Notes: generated by a model not told the origin, from the sequence alone. A stretch of 59,477 bases of DNA from Paenibacillus glucanolyticus NBRC 15330 (GCF_004000885.1 NZ_BIMC01000027.1:1-59477), one strand, 5' to 3'; counted from the first letter of the stretch, positions 49,917 through 59,407 are shown. Translations and numbers: made by a program.

Positions 49917-51110
49917 CTATTGAAGTGTGATAATCTCCCGGTATCCTCTATGGAGCAAACTCCCGGATATGACAGGAGCCCCTTCGTCTCCACCGTTTGC
50001 ATGATCCGGAATAATTGAAGTTATAACCGTATGACCCTGTGCGCGAAGATCAGCCGCCTTAGCTAATCCTTTCTTCCGATAGGAAGCCGTGTAACGAATG
50101 AGAACAGGAAGGTCTTCCACAATCTCGGAACCCTGTACTCCATCCAATATACGGTTGGTCTTGATGGCAAAACCTGTTGCCGGAACCGCACGGCCAAACT
50201 GCTGGAGCAGCTTGTCATAACGACCACCGCTTGCCACAGGGGAGCCTAATTCCGCCGCATAGCCCTCGAACGTCATCCCTGTGTAATAGGAGAAGTCCCC
50301 GAGCATGGTGAGATCAAACAGAACATGCCTGGAGACATCGTATGCCTCCAGCACCTCCCATACCTTGCATAGATGCTCAATAGAAGCCCTGGCGAGGTCA
50401 TTGCTGCTAATCTCAAGAGCTTGACCGGCAATCTCCCGGCCACCGCGCAATCTTAGAATTCCTTCTAACTGTTCTTGCTGTCTTGGGGCCAGTTGCAGGC
50501 TGGCGATGGTATTCCGGTATCCGACGTAATCCCGATTCAGCAGATCCTCCTTTAAACTTTCTTGATCTTCAGCCCGCTCAGGAAGCACCTGCTGGAGCAG
50601 ACCATTAAGATAACCCATATGTCCCATCGCAATCTTAAATCTCTCGACGCCTGCCGCCTTGAGCGATTCAATGGCCAATGCAATCACTTCGGCATCCGCC
50701 TCAGGGGAATCATCGCCTACAAGCTCAACACCCGTCTGGAAGAATTCCGCTTCCCGTCCCGCTTCCTCTTCAATCGCGCGAAACACATTGGCATGGTAAG
50801 ACAAACGCACCGGAAGCGGCTCATCTTTCAGCAGTGATGACATGACCCGCGCTATCGGAGCCGTAAGATCAGATCGAAGCACCATTGTTGTTCCACGTTT
50901 ATTAAGTAATTTAAACAGTTTCTGGTCCGACGTAGAGCTTGCTACGCCTACTGTATCGTAATATTCCATTGTTGGTGTCATGATCTGCCGGTATCCCCAG
51001 CGGTCCATGCACGCAAGCACTTCACGTTCAATCCGGCGCAGCTTGGTGACTGCATGGGGTAGATAATCACGAACACCTGCCGGTTTCTCGAAGCCTTTTG
51101 GTTTAGACAT
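49917..51110 (-). CDS. hisZ: ATP phosphoribosyltransferase regulatory subunit
   Basis: A histidyl-tRNA synthetase-like protein of 397 residues that has no synthetase role but activates short HisG and senses histidine. It keeps class II motifs VLRSDLTAPIARVMS and the LFDLTMLGDFSYYTGMTFEGY region. It starts the his operon. Upstream is a TTGACG-18-TAATAT promoter and an inverted repeat. No T-box leader is seen. Confidence 0.95.
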   Translation of the reverse strand: MSKPKGFEKPAGVRDYLPHAVTKLRRIEREVLACMDRWGYRQIMTPTMEYYDTVGVASSTSDQKLFKLLNKRGTTMVLRSDLTAPIARVMSSLLKDEPLPVRLSYHANVFRAIEEEAGREAEFFQTGVELVGDDSPEADAEVIALAIESLKAAGVERFKIAMGHMGYLNGLLQQVLPERAEDQESLKEDLLNRDYVGYRNTIASLQLAPRQQEQLEGILRLRGGREIAGQALEISSNDLARASIEHLCKVWEVLEAYDVSRHVLFDLTMLGDFSYYTGMTFEGYAAELGSPVASGGRYDKLLQQFGRAVPATGFAIKTNRILDGVQGSEIVEDLPVLIRYTASYRKKGLAKAADLRAQGHTVITSIIPDHANGGDEGAPVISGSLLHRGYREIITLQ

Positions 51111-51146
51111 GAAGCTTCACCTCAAATCAGAAAAAGTCTTTAATAT

Positions 51147-51217
51147 GGTAAAGTGTTACCTTGCTAATAAATTAAAGGATATTGGCTATATTACCATGAA
51201 TAGATCCCGATCGTCAA
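51147..51217 (-). promoter_or_regulatory. his operon promoter and inverted repeat
   Basis: On the minus strand TTGACG (51212-51217) and TAATAT (51188-51193) are separated by 18 bases. Just downstream of the expected start point is GGTAA-AGTG-TTACC (51147-51160), a possible operator. The rest of 51111-51465 shows no gene and no T-box or riboswitch motif that I can recognise. Confidence 0.55.
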
Positions 51218-51379
51218 TGCATGGGAAATGCGTACATCTATGTATCGTTCTCTGTTTCTAACGACATTAGCCGCCCCAGGGCCAGCTTCACTTCTGGGTA
51301 TAATTGTAACACAAGAACGAGCAGCAGTGGCTGGCTTGGCTGGTGATCATCCCCAGCCATGCCTTATGCGCACCCATAC

Positions 51380-51408
51380 AAAAAGCCGCCCGATTGCCGG
51401 ACGGCTTG
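51380..51408 (-). terminator. terminator after the membrane acyltransferase
   Basis: On the minus strand the stem AAGCCG(T)CCGG / CGGG(C)GGCTT is followed by five T. Confidence 0.82.
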
Positions 51409-51465
51409 GTTCATGATCGTTGGTATGAGATGAAATTATGCCTGCTATGATTACAGATATTACAA

Positions 51466-52692
51466 TTACAGATCAACCGACTTCTTGCTGTCGCCTGTAA
51501 CGGTATCCTTTTTTTGCGACGGCGTCTTGGGTGCTTTGGATGATGGTTTTAACGAACGCGGCACGCTGCCAAGCAGCATCCAGGAGCCCGGGATCCACCG
51601 GAACATGGTTTGCACCACAAGCGCACTGACAATCAGCGCGGTTACCATACCGCCATATACCCAAATGAGATAATCATCGGTTACCGGGTTCAGCTTCAGA
51701 TCGTATTCCCGATACAAGAACAGCCACAATGGATGCACCAGATATATCGCGAACGATAGCTCGCCAATCCGTGTCAGGACCTTAACGATGAGTTTCCAAC
51801 CGCTATTGTACAGCCAGCTTGCCAGTTGCATCAGCACAATCGCAGAGAAGACGGTATGCAGATTCCACAGGAGCTCGTACAACAGGGAATCGTATTTGGC
51901 ACCGTGCAATCGCTGATTGTACCAGATTTGCACATGAGCCAGTGCCACCGCGATCCATCCGGCCCACAACACGACCGTGCCTGCCCTTTGACCCGAAGTC
52001 TGCTTCTTCCATGAGGACGTTAACCAGCCCTTGAATTTATCGTAATTCATCGCCAAGTACGCGCCCAGCATGTAATAGGCTAGATAAGAGATAGCCAAGC
52101 TGCCTTTAAACGTATATTGCAGTTCATACTTATTCCATAAGATGAAGCCCCATTGGAGCAGGAATCCGATCGGAACCGCCCACCGCACCAGAAACTGGGA
52201 CGATTTGAACAGCTTGAGGAAGATCGGGAACAGAATGTAGAACTGCAAACTGATGAATACAAAATATAAGTGCGTATAGTTCTGTCCGCGAATCAGACGC
52301 TCAAAGAAAAGCGGCATTTGTGCCCATAGATCAAACGAACTGTTCAGCAGTCCATTCTGATACATCCGAACAAAGAAGTAGAGGATAGAGAACAGCACAT
52401 AAGGCAGCAGAATATACAAAAGCCGCCGTTTGTAGAAGTTCTTGATCAAATCCTTGGTCAATGGACGGTCTGCATAGTTATAGAACAACACAAAACTGCT
52501 CAGAAATATAAACGAAGGTGTGCCGTATTTAAAGAAGATATTCAAAAAATTAATAATATAATAGAACCGCGAATCGATTGCATCCACCGTTGCAAATGAA
52601 GTCGCATGTACGTGAAGCACGCCCAGAATAGCCATCGCACGATAGATATCGAGTTGCGGCAGCCTTTCCTTTTTGTTCAGCGTAGCACTCAT
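51466..52692 (-). CDS. acyltransferase-3 family membrane protein
   Basis: A 408-residue protein with ten or so membrane segments. The first begins RLPQLDIYRAMAILGVLHVHA, the family active-site region with catalytic His. GTPSFIFLSSFVLFY follows. The group (OafA/YrhL-like) O-acylates surface polysaccharides or lipids. A charged C-terminal tail (about 380-408) is rich in Lys and Ser. It is unlinked in function to the his operon, but next to the LbH-type acetyltransferase gene. Confidence 0.88.
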   Translation of the reverse strand: MSATLNKKERLPQLDIYRAMAILGVLHVHATSFATVDAIDSRFYYIINFLNIFFKYGTPSFIFLSSFVLFYNYADRPLTKDLIKNFYKRRLLYILLPYVLFSILYFFVRMYQNGLLNSSFDLWAQMPLFFERLIRGQNYTHLYFVFISLQFYILFPIFLKLFKSSQFLVRWAVPIGFLLQWGFILWNKYELQYTFKGSLAISYLAYYMLGAYLAMNYDKFKGWLTSSWKKQTSGQRAGTVVLWAGWIAVALAHVQIWYNQRLHGAKYDSLLYELLWNLHTVFSAIVLMQLASWLYNSGWKLIVKVLTRIGELSFAIYLVHPLWLFLYREYDLKLNPVTDDYLIWVYGGMVTALIVSALVVQTMFRWIPGSWMLLGSVPRSLKPSSKAPKTPSQKKDTVTGDSKKSVDL

Positions 52693-52753
52693 GTCAGGCG
52701 TCGCCTCCTTTTATTTCAGCTTTTTCATAGAGTCCATGTATAAGGCGGCGGGC

Positions 52754-52788
52754 AAAAAAGTCCCTCAAGGCCATTACCCAGGGGACTA
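52754..52788 (-). terminator. terminator after the yvoF-like gene
   Basis: On the minus strand the stem AGTCCCCT / (G)AGGGACT is followed by six T, ending the hprK-lgt-ppaX-yvoF run. Confidence 0.82.
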
Positions 52789-52868
52789 TAGTTCGCTTTC
52801 TGTCATGTCATCCTCATCTCATTTTACAATAAATCCGACAGCTTGAGAACCTGACATGTCATATTACC

Positions 52869-53375
52869 TCAAATTGACTCACTTTCCGTCGATGTCCTCT
52901 TCAGCTCTCGCAATGGATTCCCGCCTACAAAGACACCTGGTGCCACATCCTTATGTACAACAGATCCTGCAGCAACAACCGCTCCATCCCCAATGGTTAC
53001 ACCAGGCAATATCGTTGTGTTCGCGCCGATCAGTACGTTCTCCCCAATCCATACCTCTCCTAGGCGATATTCCTTGATTAAATACTCATGTGCAAGAATG
53101 GTTGTATTGTAGCCGATCACCGAATTCTCACCGATGGTTATTTTCTCAGGAAAAAACACATCCACCATGACCATCAGTCCAAACGCAGCATGCGGACCTA
53201 CCTTCATCCCGAGCATATGGCGGTATATCCAGTTCTTCATGGGCAGGATGGGGCAATAGCGCGCCAGCTGGATAAAGATGAAGTTCTTCACGCCCTTAAA
53301 AGGGCTAACGGTACGGTAGATTTGCCACAGCGCGTTCGGCCCTTCTACAGGATAACGGGTAATCTTTCTGGCCAT
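52869..53375 (-). CDS. yvoF: hexapeptide-repeat acetyltransferase, YvoF-like
   Basis: A 168-residue left-handed beta-helix acetyltransferase. Hexapeptide repeats run from about 75 to 150 (IGENSVIGYNTTILAHEY, IGENVLIGANTTILPG, IGDGAVVAAGSVVHKDV). It resembles B. subtilis YvoF in sequence style and has the same position after ppaX, so the symbol is given with moderate confidence. The acceptor is unknown, possibly a wall or surface sugar. It lies 13 bases after ppaX. Confidence 0.85.
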   Translation of the reverse strand: MARKITRYPVEGPNALWQIYRTVSPFKGVKNFIFIQLARYCPILPMKNWIYRHMLGMKVGPHAAFGLMVMVDVFFPEKITIGENSVIGYNTTILAHEYLIKEYRLGEVWIGENVLIGANTTILPGVTIGDGAVVAAGSVVHKDVAPGVFVGGNPLRELKRTSTESESI

Positions 53376-53388
53376 GCTGCCAAAACTC

Positions 53389-54039
53389 CTATTCCTCTGG
53401 AAGTCCTGCGATATCGTACAGATCTCTCATATCCCTCAAAATAAAATCCGGACCATACTCCTTCAGCTTCAGCTCACCCTTCAGGGACCAGGCTACTGCG
53501 GCAGCCTTAACGCCTGCCGCCTTCGCAGACTGAATATCGACTGGACTGTCACCGATCATCAACGTTGTCTCCGGGTTCGCACCCAGCCGCTCTATCGCTG
53601 TCAGAACGGGTTCGGGATGCGGTTTGGGGTGTTCTACATCATTCACCGTAACAATCGCAGACATGAAGCGTTCGAGATCGAACTTCTCCAAAGTCATCAT
53701 CGTGGAGGGACGGATCTTCGTCGTTACGATGCCCAGGGCTAACCCGTGTCGATGAAGACGCTCCACGACTTCATTCACATGCGGGAATGGTCTGACCATC
53801 TCATCATGATGAAGCGTGTTGAACGAGCGGTAGGCTGTTACAAACGGGCTCACATCTTCGACGCCCCCTGAGAAAGCCTGCAGCTGCTGTTCAAGCGTTG
53901 TCCCCATATGCGGAATGATCTGCTCTCTGGTCAAAGGCCCTGGAGCCTGAGACTCGAATACATGCAGAAATGATGAAATGATCAATTCATTCGTATCAAT
54001 AATGGTGCCGTCCAGATCAAACAGTACGGTTTCAATCAT
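53389..54039 (-). CDS. ppaX: pyrophosphatase PpaX
   Basis: HAD-family hydrolase of 216 residues. Motif I is LFDLDGTIIDTNELI with Asp8 and Asp10, motif II IVTTK, and motif III with MMIGDSPVDIQSAKAAG. In B. subtilis PpaX removes the pyrophosphate that HprK generates when it dephosphorylates Ser-P HPr. Its place between lgt and yvoF in the hprK operon matches that role. Confidence 0.93.
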   Translation of the reverse strand: MIETVLFDLDGTIIDTNELIISSFLHVFESQAPGPLTREQIIPHMGTTLEQQLQAFSGGVEDVSPFVTAYRSFNTLHHDEMVRPFPHVNEVVERLHRHGLALGIVTTKIRPSTMMTLEKFDLERFMSAIVTVNDVEHPKPHPEPVLTAIERLGANPETTLMIGDSPVDIQSAKAAGVKAAAVAWSLKGELKLKEYGPDFILRDMRDLYDIAGLPEE

Positions 54040-54046
54040 GCTGCAA

Positions 54047-55180
54047 CTACTCCTTTTTGTCCTCCGTATCTGGTTTTATAACCGGAGTCTCATCCACCTG
54101 CGTTTGCTTGGCCTCCGCCTCCTGAGCTTGGGTAAGAGGGCTCTTATCAACAAGTTCCGCTGTTTCCACTGTCTCTTTATGATTTTTCGAAGAAGTTGCC
54201 GCCGGGGATTTCACTGTTTTATTCGTTTGCAGCTCCGCCTCCGGGGTTGGGCTGACTCCTGCTTTGGTGGACACGATCGGATCCAGATAACGCACATTCG
54301 CTCGACCTGTCACACGGCGTACAATAATCAGTATGATGCCTGCAATAATAAACAAGACAGACAACAGCTGTGAGATACGGATGTTTCCGTAGGCCGGATC
54401 CAGATGGCCCAGTTCAAAGCCCATCCAGGTCATCGGTGCCCATAGCGTATTGTTAATGAAGTCGGCAAGGCCGGTAGAGCCTTGAAATGCCAAGCTGTCC
54501 GTGCGCACCGCTTCAATGAAGAAACGGCCAATGGAATACCAGATGAAATATCCGATGAAAAGTTCGCCGGAACGCAAGAATTTTTGTCTCCGGATAATAA
54601 GCAGTACAACAATACCAACCAAATTCCACAATGATTCATATAAGAAGGTAGGATGATGGAATACGCCTTGTACATTCATCTGATTCACAATGAAATTAGG
54701 CAGATGCAGCTCCCCGCGCAAAAATGTTTCGCTTACAGGACCGCCATAGGCCTCCTGGTTGACGAAATTCCCCCAGCGTCCAATAATTTGGCCGGCCAAT
54801 AGAGACGGAGCACAGATATCGGCAATTCGCCAGAACGAGTAGCCCCTTCTGCGAACAAAGATCAGCGCGCAAATAATCGCACCGATAAGTGCGCCGAATA
54901 TCGCAATACCGCCATTCCATATTTTGAACACATCGAGGAAGTTATCCTTATAGTCTTCCCACTTAAAAGCAACATAATAAATGCGTGCACCGATGATGGC
55001 AGAAGGAACGCCGAGCAAGAGCAAGTCCATAAAGAATTCCTGCGGAATGCCAAAACGCTTGCCTTCGCGAATGGCCAGCAGCAGACCCGCCAGTGCCCCA
55101 AGCCCCAAAATCAAGCCATACCAATGAACACGCAGCGATCCGATGGAGAACGCCACCGGATCGATGAGCAATGTTTGCAT
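54047..55180 (-). CDS. lgt: prolipoprotein diacylglyceryl transferase with long C-terminal tail
   Basis: Transfers diacylglycerol from phosphatidylglycerol to the lipobox Cys of preprolipoproteins. Seven membrane segments fill residues 1-285. The Lgt signature GRWGNFVNQEAYGGPV holds the conserved Arg and Asn/Gln, with HPTFLYESLWN and YFIWYSIGRFFIEAVRTDSL after it. From about residue 290 a hydrophilic tail of about 85 residues follows, rich in Lys, Thr, Glu and Pro, and absent from standard Lgt. The start is ATG 55180 with GGGAGG nine bases upstream. The gene lies between hprK and ppaX, a conserved order. Confidence 0.95.
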   Translation of the reverse strand: MQTLLIDPVAFSIGSLRVHWYGLILGLGALAGLLLAIREGKRFGIPQEFFMDLLLLGVPSAIIGARIYYVAFKWEDYKDNFLDVFKIWNGGIAIFGALIGAIICALIFVRRRGYSFWRIADICAPSLLAGQIIGRWGNFVNQEAYGGPVSETFLRGELHLPNFIVNQMNVQGVFHHPTFLYESLWNLVGIVVLLIIRRQKFLRSGELFIGYFIWYSIGRFFIEAVRTDSLAFQGSTGLADFINNTLWAPMTWMGFELGHLDPAYGNIRISQLLSVLFIIAGIILIIVRRVTGRANVRYLDPIVSTKAGVSPTPEAELQTNKTVKSPAATSSKNHKETVETAELVDKSPLTQAQEAEAKQTQVDETPVIKPDTEDKKE

Positions 55181-55200
55181 CACTTATAACCTCCCTAGTC

Positions 55201-56139
55201 CTAGTCCAAATCGTCCATATCTTCAGCGATGGTTGCCGTCAGCTTGTTCGTAAACTGCAGTGCAGCATTAAGTCCCATTTGTTTCAATCTGTAGTTCATG
55301 GCTGCTACTTCAATAATAACCGCAAGGTTACGTCCTGGACGAACGGGAATGGTCACCAGAGGGATATCCGTCTCTATAATACGCGTGGTCTCTTCATCCA
55401 AACCCAGACGGTCATACTGCTTATCCTGCTGCCAGGCTTCCAAGCGAACAACGAGGGTGATCCGCTTGTTATTCCGAACAGCCCCGGCTCCGAATAATGT
55501 CATTACGTTAATAATACCGACTCCGCGAATCTCCAAAAGGTGACGAATCAACTCCGGCGCCGTTCCGTGAAGCTGAAAATCCGAGGTTTGGCGAATCTCA
55601 ACCGCATCATCGGCAATTAACCGGTGTCCACGTTTTACAAGTTCGAGCGCTGTCTCGCTCTTCCCGATACCGCTTGAACCGGTAATCAGCATACCCACGC
55701 CGTATACATCACACAATACACCATGAATGGTTGTAGTCGGTGCTAATTTTCGCTCCAGGAAGCTTGTGAATCGGCTCGTTAGAATGGTAGTTGCCATACT
55801 GCTGCGCAGAATAGGCAAACCTCGCTCATTCCCGAGCTCAACCAATTCCTCCGGCACTTCCAGCGAACGCGTAACCACGATACACGGTGTTTCCTCCGTA
55901 CACAGACTACGCATCCGTTCTTTACGTTCCTCCGGTTTCAGCATCCCGAAGAAAGCTAGCTCCGTGCGCCCCATAAGCTGTACACGCTCACGCGGATGGT
56001 ACTCAAAATAGCCCGCCATTTCCAATCCTGGACGATTCAGATCGTCCGTTGTAATCTGACGTTTCAAGCCTTCCTCGCCTGCGATGACCTCCAGCTGAAA
56101 CTGCTGGACCAGCTCGGATACCTTCACTTTCTTGGCCAT
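55201..56139 (-). CDS. hprK: HPr kinase/phosphorylase
   Basis: Bifunctional enzyme that phosphorylates HPr and Crh on Ser46 when glycolytic intermediates are high and dephosphorylates them when phosphate is high. At 312 residues it is standard. The P-loop is GSSGIGKSE (about residues 153-161), with the following DDAVEIRQTS, the HprK signature EIRGVGIINVMTLFGAGAV and the capping-loop IPVRPGRNLAVIIEVAA. It opens the operon hprK-lgt-ppaX-yvoF. Its substrates in this window would be the HPr at 4501 and perhaps the HPr-like protein at 34869. Confidence 0.97.
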   Translation of the reverse strand: MAKKVKVSELVQQFQLEVIAGEEGLKRQITTDDLNRPGLEMAGYFEYHPRERVQLMGRTELAFFGMLKPEERKERMRSLCTEETPCIVVTRSLEVPEELVELGNERGLPILRSSMATTILTSRFTSFLERKLAPTTTIHGVLCDVYGVGMLITGSSGIGKSETALELVKRGHRLIADDAVEIRQTSDFQLHGTAPELIRHLLEIRGVGIINVMTLFGAGAVRNNKRITLVVRLEAWQQDKQYDRLGLDEETTRIIETDIPLVTIPVRPGRNLAVIIEVAAMNYRLKQMGLNAALQFTNKLTATIAEDMDDLD

Positions 56140-56477
56140 GGTCTTACCCCTCTTCTTCCGTTGTATGTTGACATCACAACACAGCCGTTACACGACTCAT
56201 CTTGGATGATATATTTCATAATCTGGTTATTTCCAAAAAATGTTTATTCAAAAAAATATTCCAATTCCACGTCTTTATCTGTCATCAACATATGTCGCCA
56301 CGTTCTAAACGCCGCTTTTTCCGCATGCACGAAACACTTATGTATGCCCTGCTTTGTGCTTATCTTATCGAAAAAAGCTACTGAATGCAATTCTCTTTGC
56401 CCTTCCGATAGGGACAATAGGCTTATATCTGCTGAGAAACGAATAAATAAGTACCACTATAAATGCCTCTTTCTCCT
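56140..56477. other. intergenic region upstream of hprK
   Basis: No gene is seen. The minus strand carries a promoter-like TTGGAA (56231-56236) and TATATC (56208-56213), 17 bases apart, about 70 bases upstream of hprK. The rest is AT-rich sequence without recognisable signals. Confidence 0.45.
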
Positions 56478-56507
56478 AAAAAAACCGCCCCTTGAGGGGC
56501 GGTTTTC
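56478..56507 (-). terminator. terminator after the msmX/ugpC gene
   Basis: Nine-base stem AACCGCCCC / GGGGCGGTT with loop TCAA and seven T on the minus strand. The + strand also has four T. Confidence 0.9.
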
Positions 56508-56531
56508 AAGAGAATGCCGTATACCGGAGAA

Positions 56532-57656
56532 TTAGTCTCCCAGCAACACGTTCAATTCGGACTCTTTATCAAAGATATGAACTTTGTTCATGTCGATTGC
56601 CAATTTAACATTATCGCTTTCACGTGTAGTGGAACGTCCGTCTACACGGCCGATAACAGTATCAGTACCCAATCCACTCAGATACAAGAGCATTTCGTGA
56701 CCGAGGTTCTCTGTAACGTCAACTTTTGCATTGAAGATGGTGTTCGGGGAAGCTTCCAGGAATACTGGCTCTTCATGAATATCTTCAGGACGAAGACCCA
56801 TGATGACTTCTTTACCGATCATCGATTTGTTTTTAAGGATTTGAGCTTTGCCGCCTGGAACCTGAACGTTCAGTCCCTCGGAAGTGAAGTACACGCCTCC
56901 GTTTTGTTCAGACAATTTACCGTTGATAAAGTTCATGGTTGGGGAACCGATGAAACCAGCAACGAACAAGTTGTTAGGGCTGTTGTACAGCTGTTCTGGG
57001 GAATCCGCTTGTTGAATGATACCGTCCTGCATAACAACGATACGGTCACCCATTGTCATAGCTTCTGTTTGGTCATGCGTTACATAAATACAAGTGGTTT
57101 CAAGACGCTTAACCAGCTTCGTAATTTCAGCACGCATCTGACCGCGGAGTTTCGCATCCAAGTTGGAAAGCGGCTCATCCATCAAGAAGACTTGTGGATC
57201 ACGGACAATCGCACGTCCCAAGGCAACACGCTGACGCTGACCACCGGAGAGAGCTTTTGGCTTACGCTCGAGCAAATGCCCAATGTCCAAGATTTTAGCT
57301 GCTTCACGTACACGTTTATCGATTTCGTCTTTCTTCACTTTGCGGAGCTTCAAACCAAATGCCATGTTTTGATATACGTTCATATGTGGATACAAGGCGT
57401 AGGATTGGAATACCATCGCGATGTCACGATCTTTAGGTGCTACATCATTAACAACGCGGTCGCCAATGTAAAGTTTACCCTCAGAAATTTCCTCAAGTCC
57501 TGCGATCATACGCAATGTCGTGGACTTACCGCAACCGGAAGGACCTACCAATACCAAAAATTCTTTATCTTTAATATCCAAATTAACGTCAATTACAGTT
57601 GCTTTATCCGCACCTGCATACTTTTTGTAAATATGCTCTAAGCGTACACCAGCCAT
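56532..57656 (-). CDS. multi-sugar ABC transporter ATPase, MsmX/UgpC type
   Basis: ATPase of 374 residues shared by many carbohydrate importers in Firmicutes. Walker A is GPSGCGKSTT, the signature LSGGQRQRVAL, Walker B VFLMDEPLSNLDAKLR, the H-loop THDQTEAM, and a C-terminal TOBE/MalK-type domain follows (IMGLRPEDIHEE, DVTENLGHEMLLY). No permease or binding-protein genes are nearby, typical of MsmX, which is encoded alone and serves several transporters. The frame opens at 57674, but GAGGGGG favours the ATG at 57656. Confidence 0.93.
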   Translation of the reverse strand: MAGVRLEHIYKKYAGADKATVIDVNLDIKDKEFLVLVGPSGCGKSTTLRMIAGLEEISEGKLYIGDRVVNDVAPKDRDIAMVFQSYALYPHMNVYQNMAFGLKLRKVKKDEIDKRVREAAKILDIGHLLERKPKALSGGQRQRVALGRAIVRDPQVFLMDEPLSNLDAKLRGQMRAEITKLVKRLETTCIYVTHDQTEAMTMGDRIVVMQDGIIQQADSPEQLYNSPNNLFVAGFIGSPTMNFINGKLSEQNGGVYFTSEGLNVQVPGGKAQILKNKSMIGKEVIMGLRPEDIHEEPVFLEASPNTIFNAKVDVTENLGHEMLLYLSGLGTDTVIGRVDGRSTTRESDNVKLAIDMNKVHIFDKESELNVLLGD

Positions 57657-57764
57657 GTGCATTTGCCCCCTCATATGAATGTTATGAAATCGAATACAAT
57701 TAATTTATAATCTTATATTACCCCATAGGCACCTGACTTGCTATACACAATCTGCACAAAAAAC

Positions 57765-58985
57765 CTATTTCCTTTTCGTCACTTTATACAATAGAAGCGT
57801 AATTTTTACTAATACCGCATCACTGAAGCTGCGAACATCGAGACCCGTCTCCTGTTTGATCTTATCCAGACGATAGAGCAGCGTATTCCTGTGAATATAC
57901 AGATGCTTGGCTGTCTCGCTCACATTACAGTCCAATTCAAAGAAGGACTCCAGCGTAGACAACGTCTCGCTATCCTCGAACAAATCGGTATGCCCTGCAG
58001 CATACTCCCGCAGAAACTGATTACGTTGATGCTCAGGGATACTGTATACCAAACGCTCCAGGTGGAGCCCGGTCGATAGATGGATATGTTCTTTAACCTG
58101 GAACGTGCGGCCGATTGTCATCGTCTCCCTCAACATTCCAACCGTCTGTGGCAAAGCATGAAGCGCATTAACGGCCGGTATAGCCGAGATATGGAAATCC
58201 CCGACCCATTCCGTTGAAACCAGCTCGTACAATCCCATACAGAACAGAGACAGTAAATCCTGATCGCCTTCGGCTGGGGAATCCTCTTTATCATCTGTCG
58301 TGATTCCATCCAACAGCTCTTGATTCGCAAGTATAATCCATTCTTTATCCAGAAGCGGCACCAGAATAATGTCCCCGTCAAAATAACTTTTTAATAACCG
58401 CTGCAGCGCTTTATAACTCGGCGTCGGCGCGTGTTCGCTTTCATTAATCAGAAGGAATGGAACCATTTCCTCTGTTAAACTTGAGCGGAGCAGAAGCTCA
58501 TCCGGCAATTCAGCTAACAGTTCTCCGGCTTGAAGACGTTCCTTTAACCATGCACCCAGCTGCTGAGCGCGCCGTTCATCTTCGACCTTAACGCTGCTTT
58601 TCGACACTATCCCTGGAGATGTCTCATGAATGCTCGACAATAAAAGGGTTATAAGGCCAATCTCCGACTCCGTCAGAACATTCCGATCTGCCACGATCAC
58701 CCGGACAGGGTCCTGCGGATTAACCGGAATCCAAACCTCGTTAAGCGCTTCATATTCGTAGGCGCCAGCCTGGGTTCGCTCTTTACGTGATGTCTCCCTT
58801 TCTCCACGGAAAATGGATCCAAGAGCCTCTTCCACATTATGATGACCGATGCGGTTGCCATGCCGCTGTGAGGCTGTCATGGATTCTTTTAGCCATGCCG
58901 CTTCTTGCGCGTTCAATGTTTTTAAACCGAGTGAGGTACCCAGGGTCTGCTCCAGCTTCTGAACGATGTGCTCCATCTCCACCAT
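57765..58985 (-). CDS. PucR/CdaR-type transcriptional regulator
   Basis: A 406-residue regulator. The last 70 residues hold the PucR-type helix-turn-helix: LESFFELDCNVSETAKHLY, IHRNTLLYRLDKIKQETGL. The middle part has a GGDEF-like fold region without a GGDEF motif. The N terminus is helical. The frame opens at 59000, but GGTGGAG fits the ATG at 58985. It precedes the MsmX-like gene by 108 bases on the same strand and may control it; in related genera similar regulators act on sugar-acid or purine genes, so the ligand is open. Confidence 0.82.
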   Translation of the reverse strand: MVEMEHIVQKLEQTLGTSLGLKTLNAQEAAWLKESMTASQRHGNRIGHHNVEEALGSIFRGERETSRKERTQAGAYEYEALNEVWIPVNPQDPVRVIVADRNVLTESEIGLITLLLSSIHETSPGIVSKSSVKVEDERRAQQLGAWLKERLQAGELLAELPDELLLRSSLTEEMVPFLLINESEHAPTPSYKALQRLLKSYFDGDIILVPLLDKEWIILANQELLDGITTDDKEDSPAEGDQDLLSLFCMGLYELVSTEWVGDFHISAIPAVNALHALPQTVGMLRETMTIGRTFQVKEHIHLSTGLHLERLVYSIPEHQRNQFLREYAAGHTDLFEDSETLSTLESFFELDCNVSETAKHLYIHRNTLLYRLDKIKQETGLDVRSFSDAVLVKITLLLYKVTKRK

Positions 58986-59095
58986 TGATGACTCCACCAC
59001 TTTATCGTTTTTTTCTTATTTTAGCATATCACCCTGTACAAACTACAATTCATTCATTGGAAGCAGATCGGTTTGCAGCAAACTTATCTTCTGAA

Positions 59096-59131
59096 AAAAC
59101 AAAAAGAGCCGTCAACAACGTTGACGACTCT
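59096..59131 (-). terminator. terminator of the tRNA cluster
   Basis: On the minus strand the stem AGAG(T)CGTCAAC / GTTGACG(G)CTCT has a three-base loop and is followed by five T. Confidence 0.85.
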
Positions 59132-59136
59132 TGGGA

Positions 59137-59209
59137 TGAGCCATGAAGGACTCGAACCTTCGACACCCTGATTAAAAGTCAGGTGCTCTACCAACTGAGC
59201 TAATGGCTC
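59137..59209 (-). tRNA. tRNA-Lys (anticodon TTT)
   Basis: A 73-base cloverleaf on the minus strand: acceptor GAGCCAT / ATGGCTC, D-arm AGCTCAGTTGGTAGAGC, anticodon loop CTTTTAA and T-arm GGTTCGAGTCC. The discriminator is A; CCA is not encoded. Confidence 0.97.
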
Positions 59210-59219
59210 TTATTACTGG

Positions 59220-59302
59220 TGGAGGATGATGGATTCGAACCACCGAACTCGGACGAGAACAGATTTACAGTCTGCTGCGTTTGGCCACTTCGCTAATCCT
59301 CC
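59220..59302 (-). tRNA. tRNA-Tyr (anticodon GTA)
   Basis: An 83-base class II tRNA on the minus strand: acceptor GGAGGAT / ATCCTCC, anticodon loop CTGTAAA, and a long variable arm between TCTGTTCTCG and CGAGTTCGG. CCA is encoded by 59217-59219. Confidence 0.97.
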
Positions 59303-59314
59303 AGGATATAAAGG

Positions 59315-59387
<73 letters not shown>

Positions 59388-59407
59388 TTATGTATTGACA
59401 TAAAAAT

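Noticed and set aside
51111..51465. T-box or other riboswitch before hisZ
   Set aside because: I looked for the conserved T-box sequence and an attenuator followed by T residues and found neither; only a promoter and a short inverted repeat are visible.
56514..57641. Open frame of 375 codons on the + strand opposite the MsmX-like ATPase
   Set aside because: Antisense of a clear ABC ATPase, and without a start signal.
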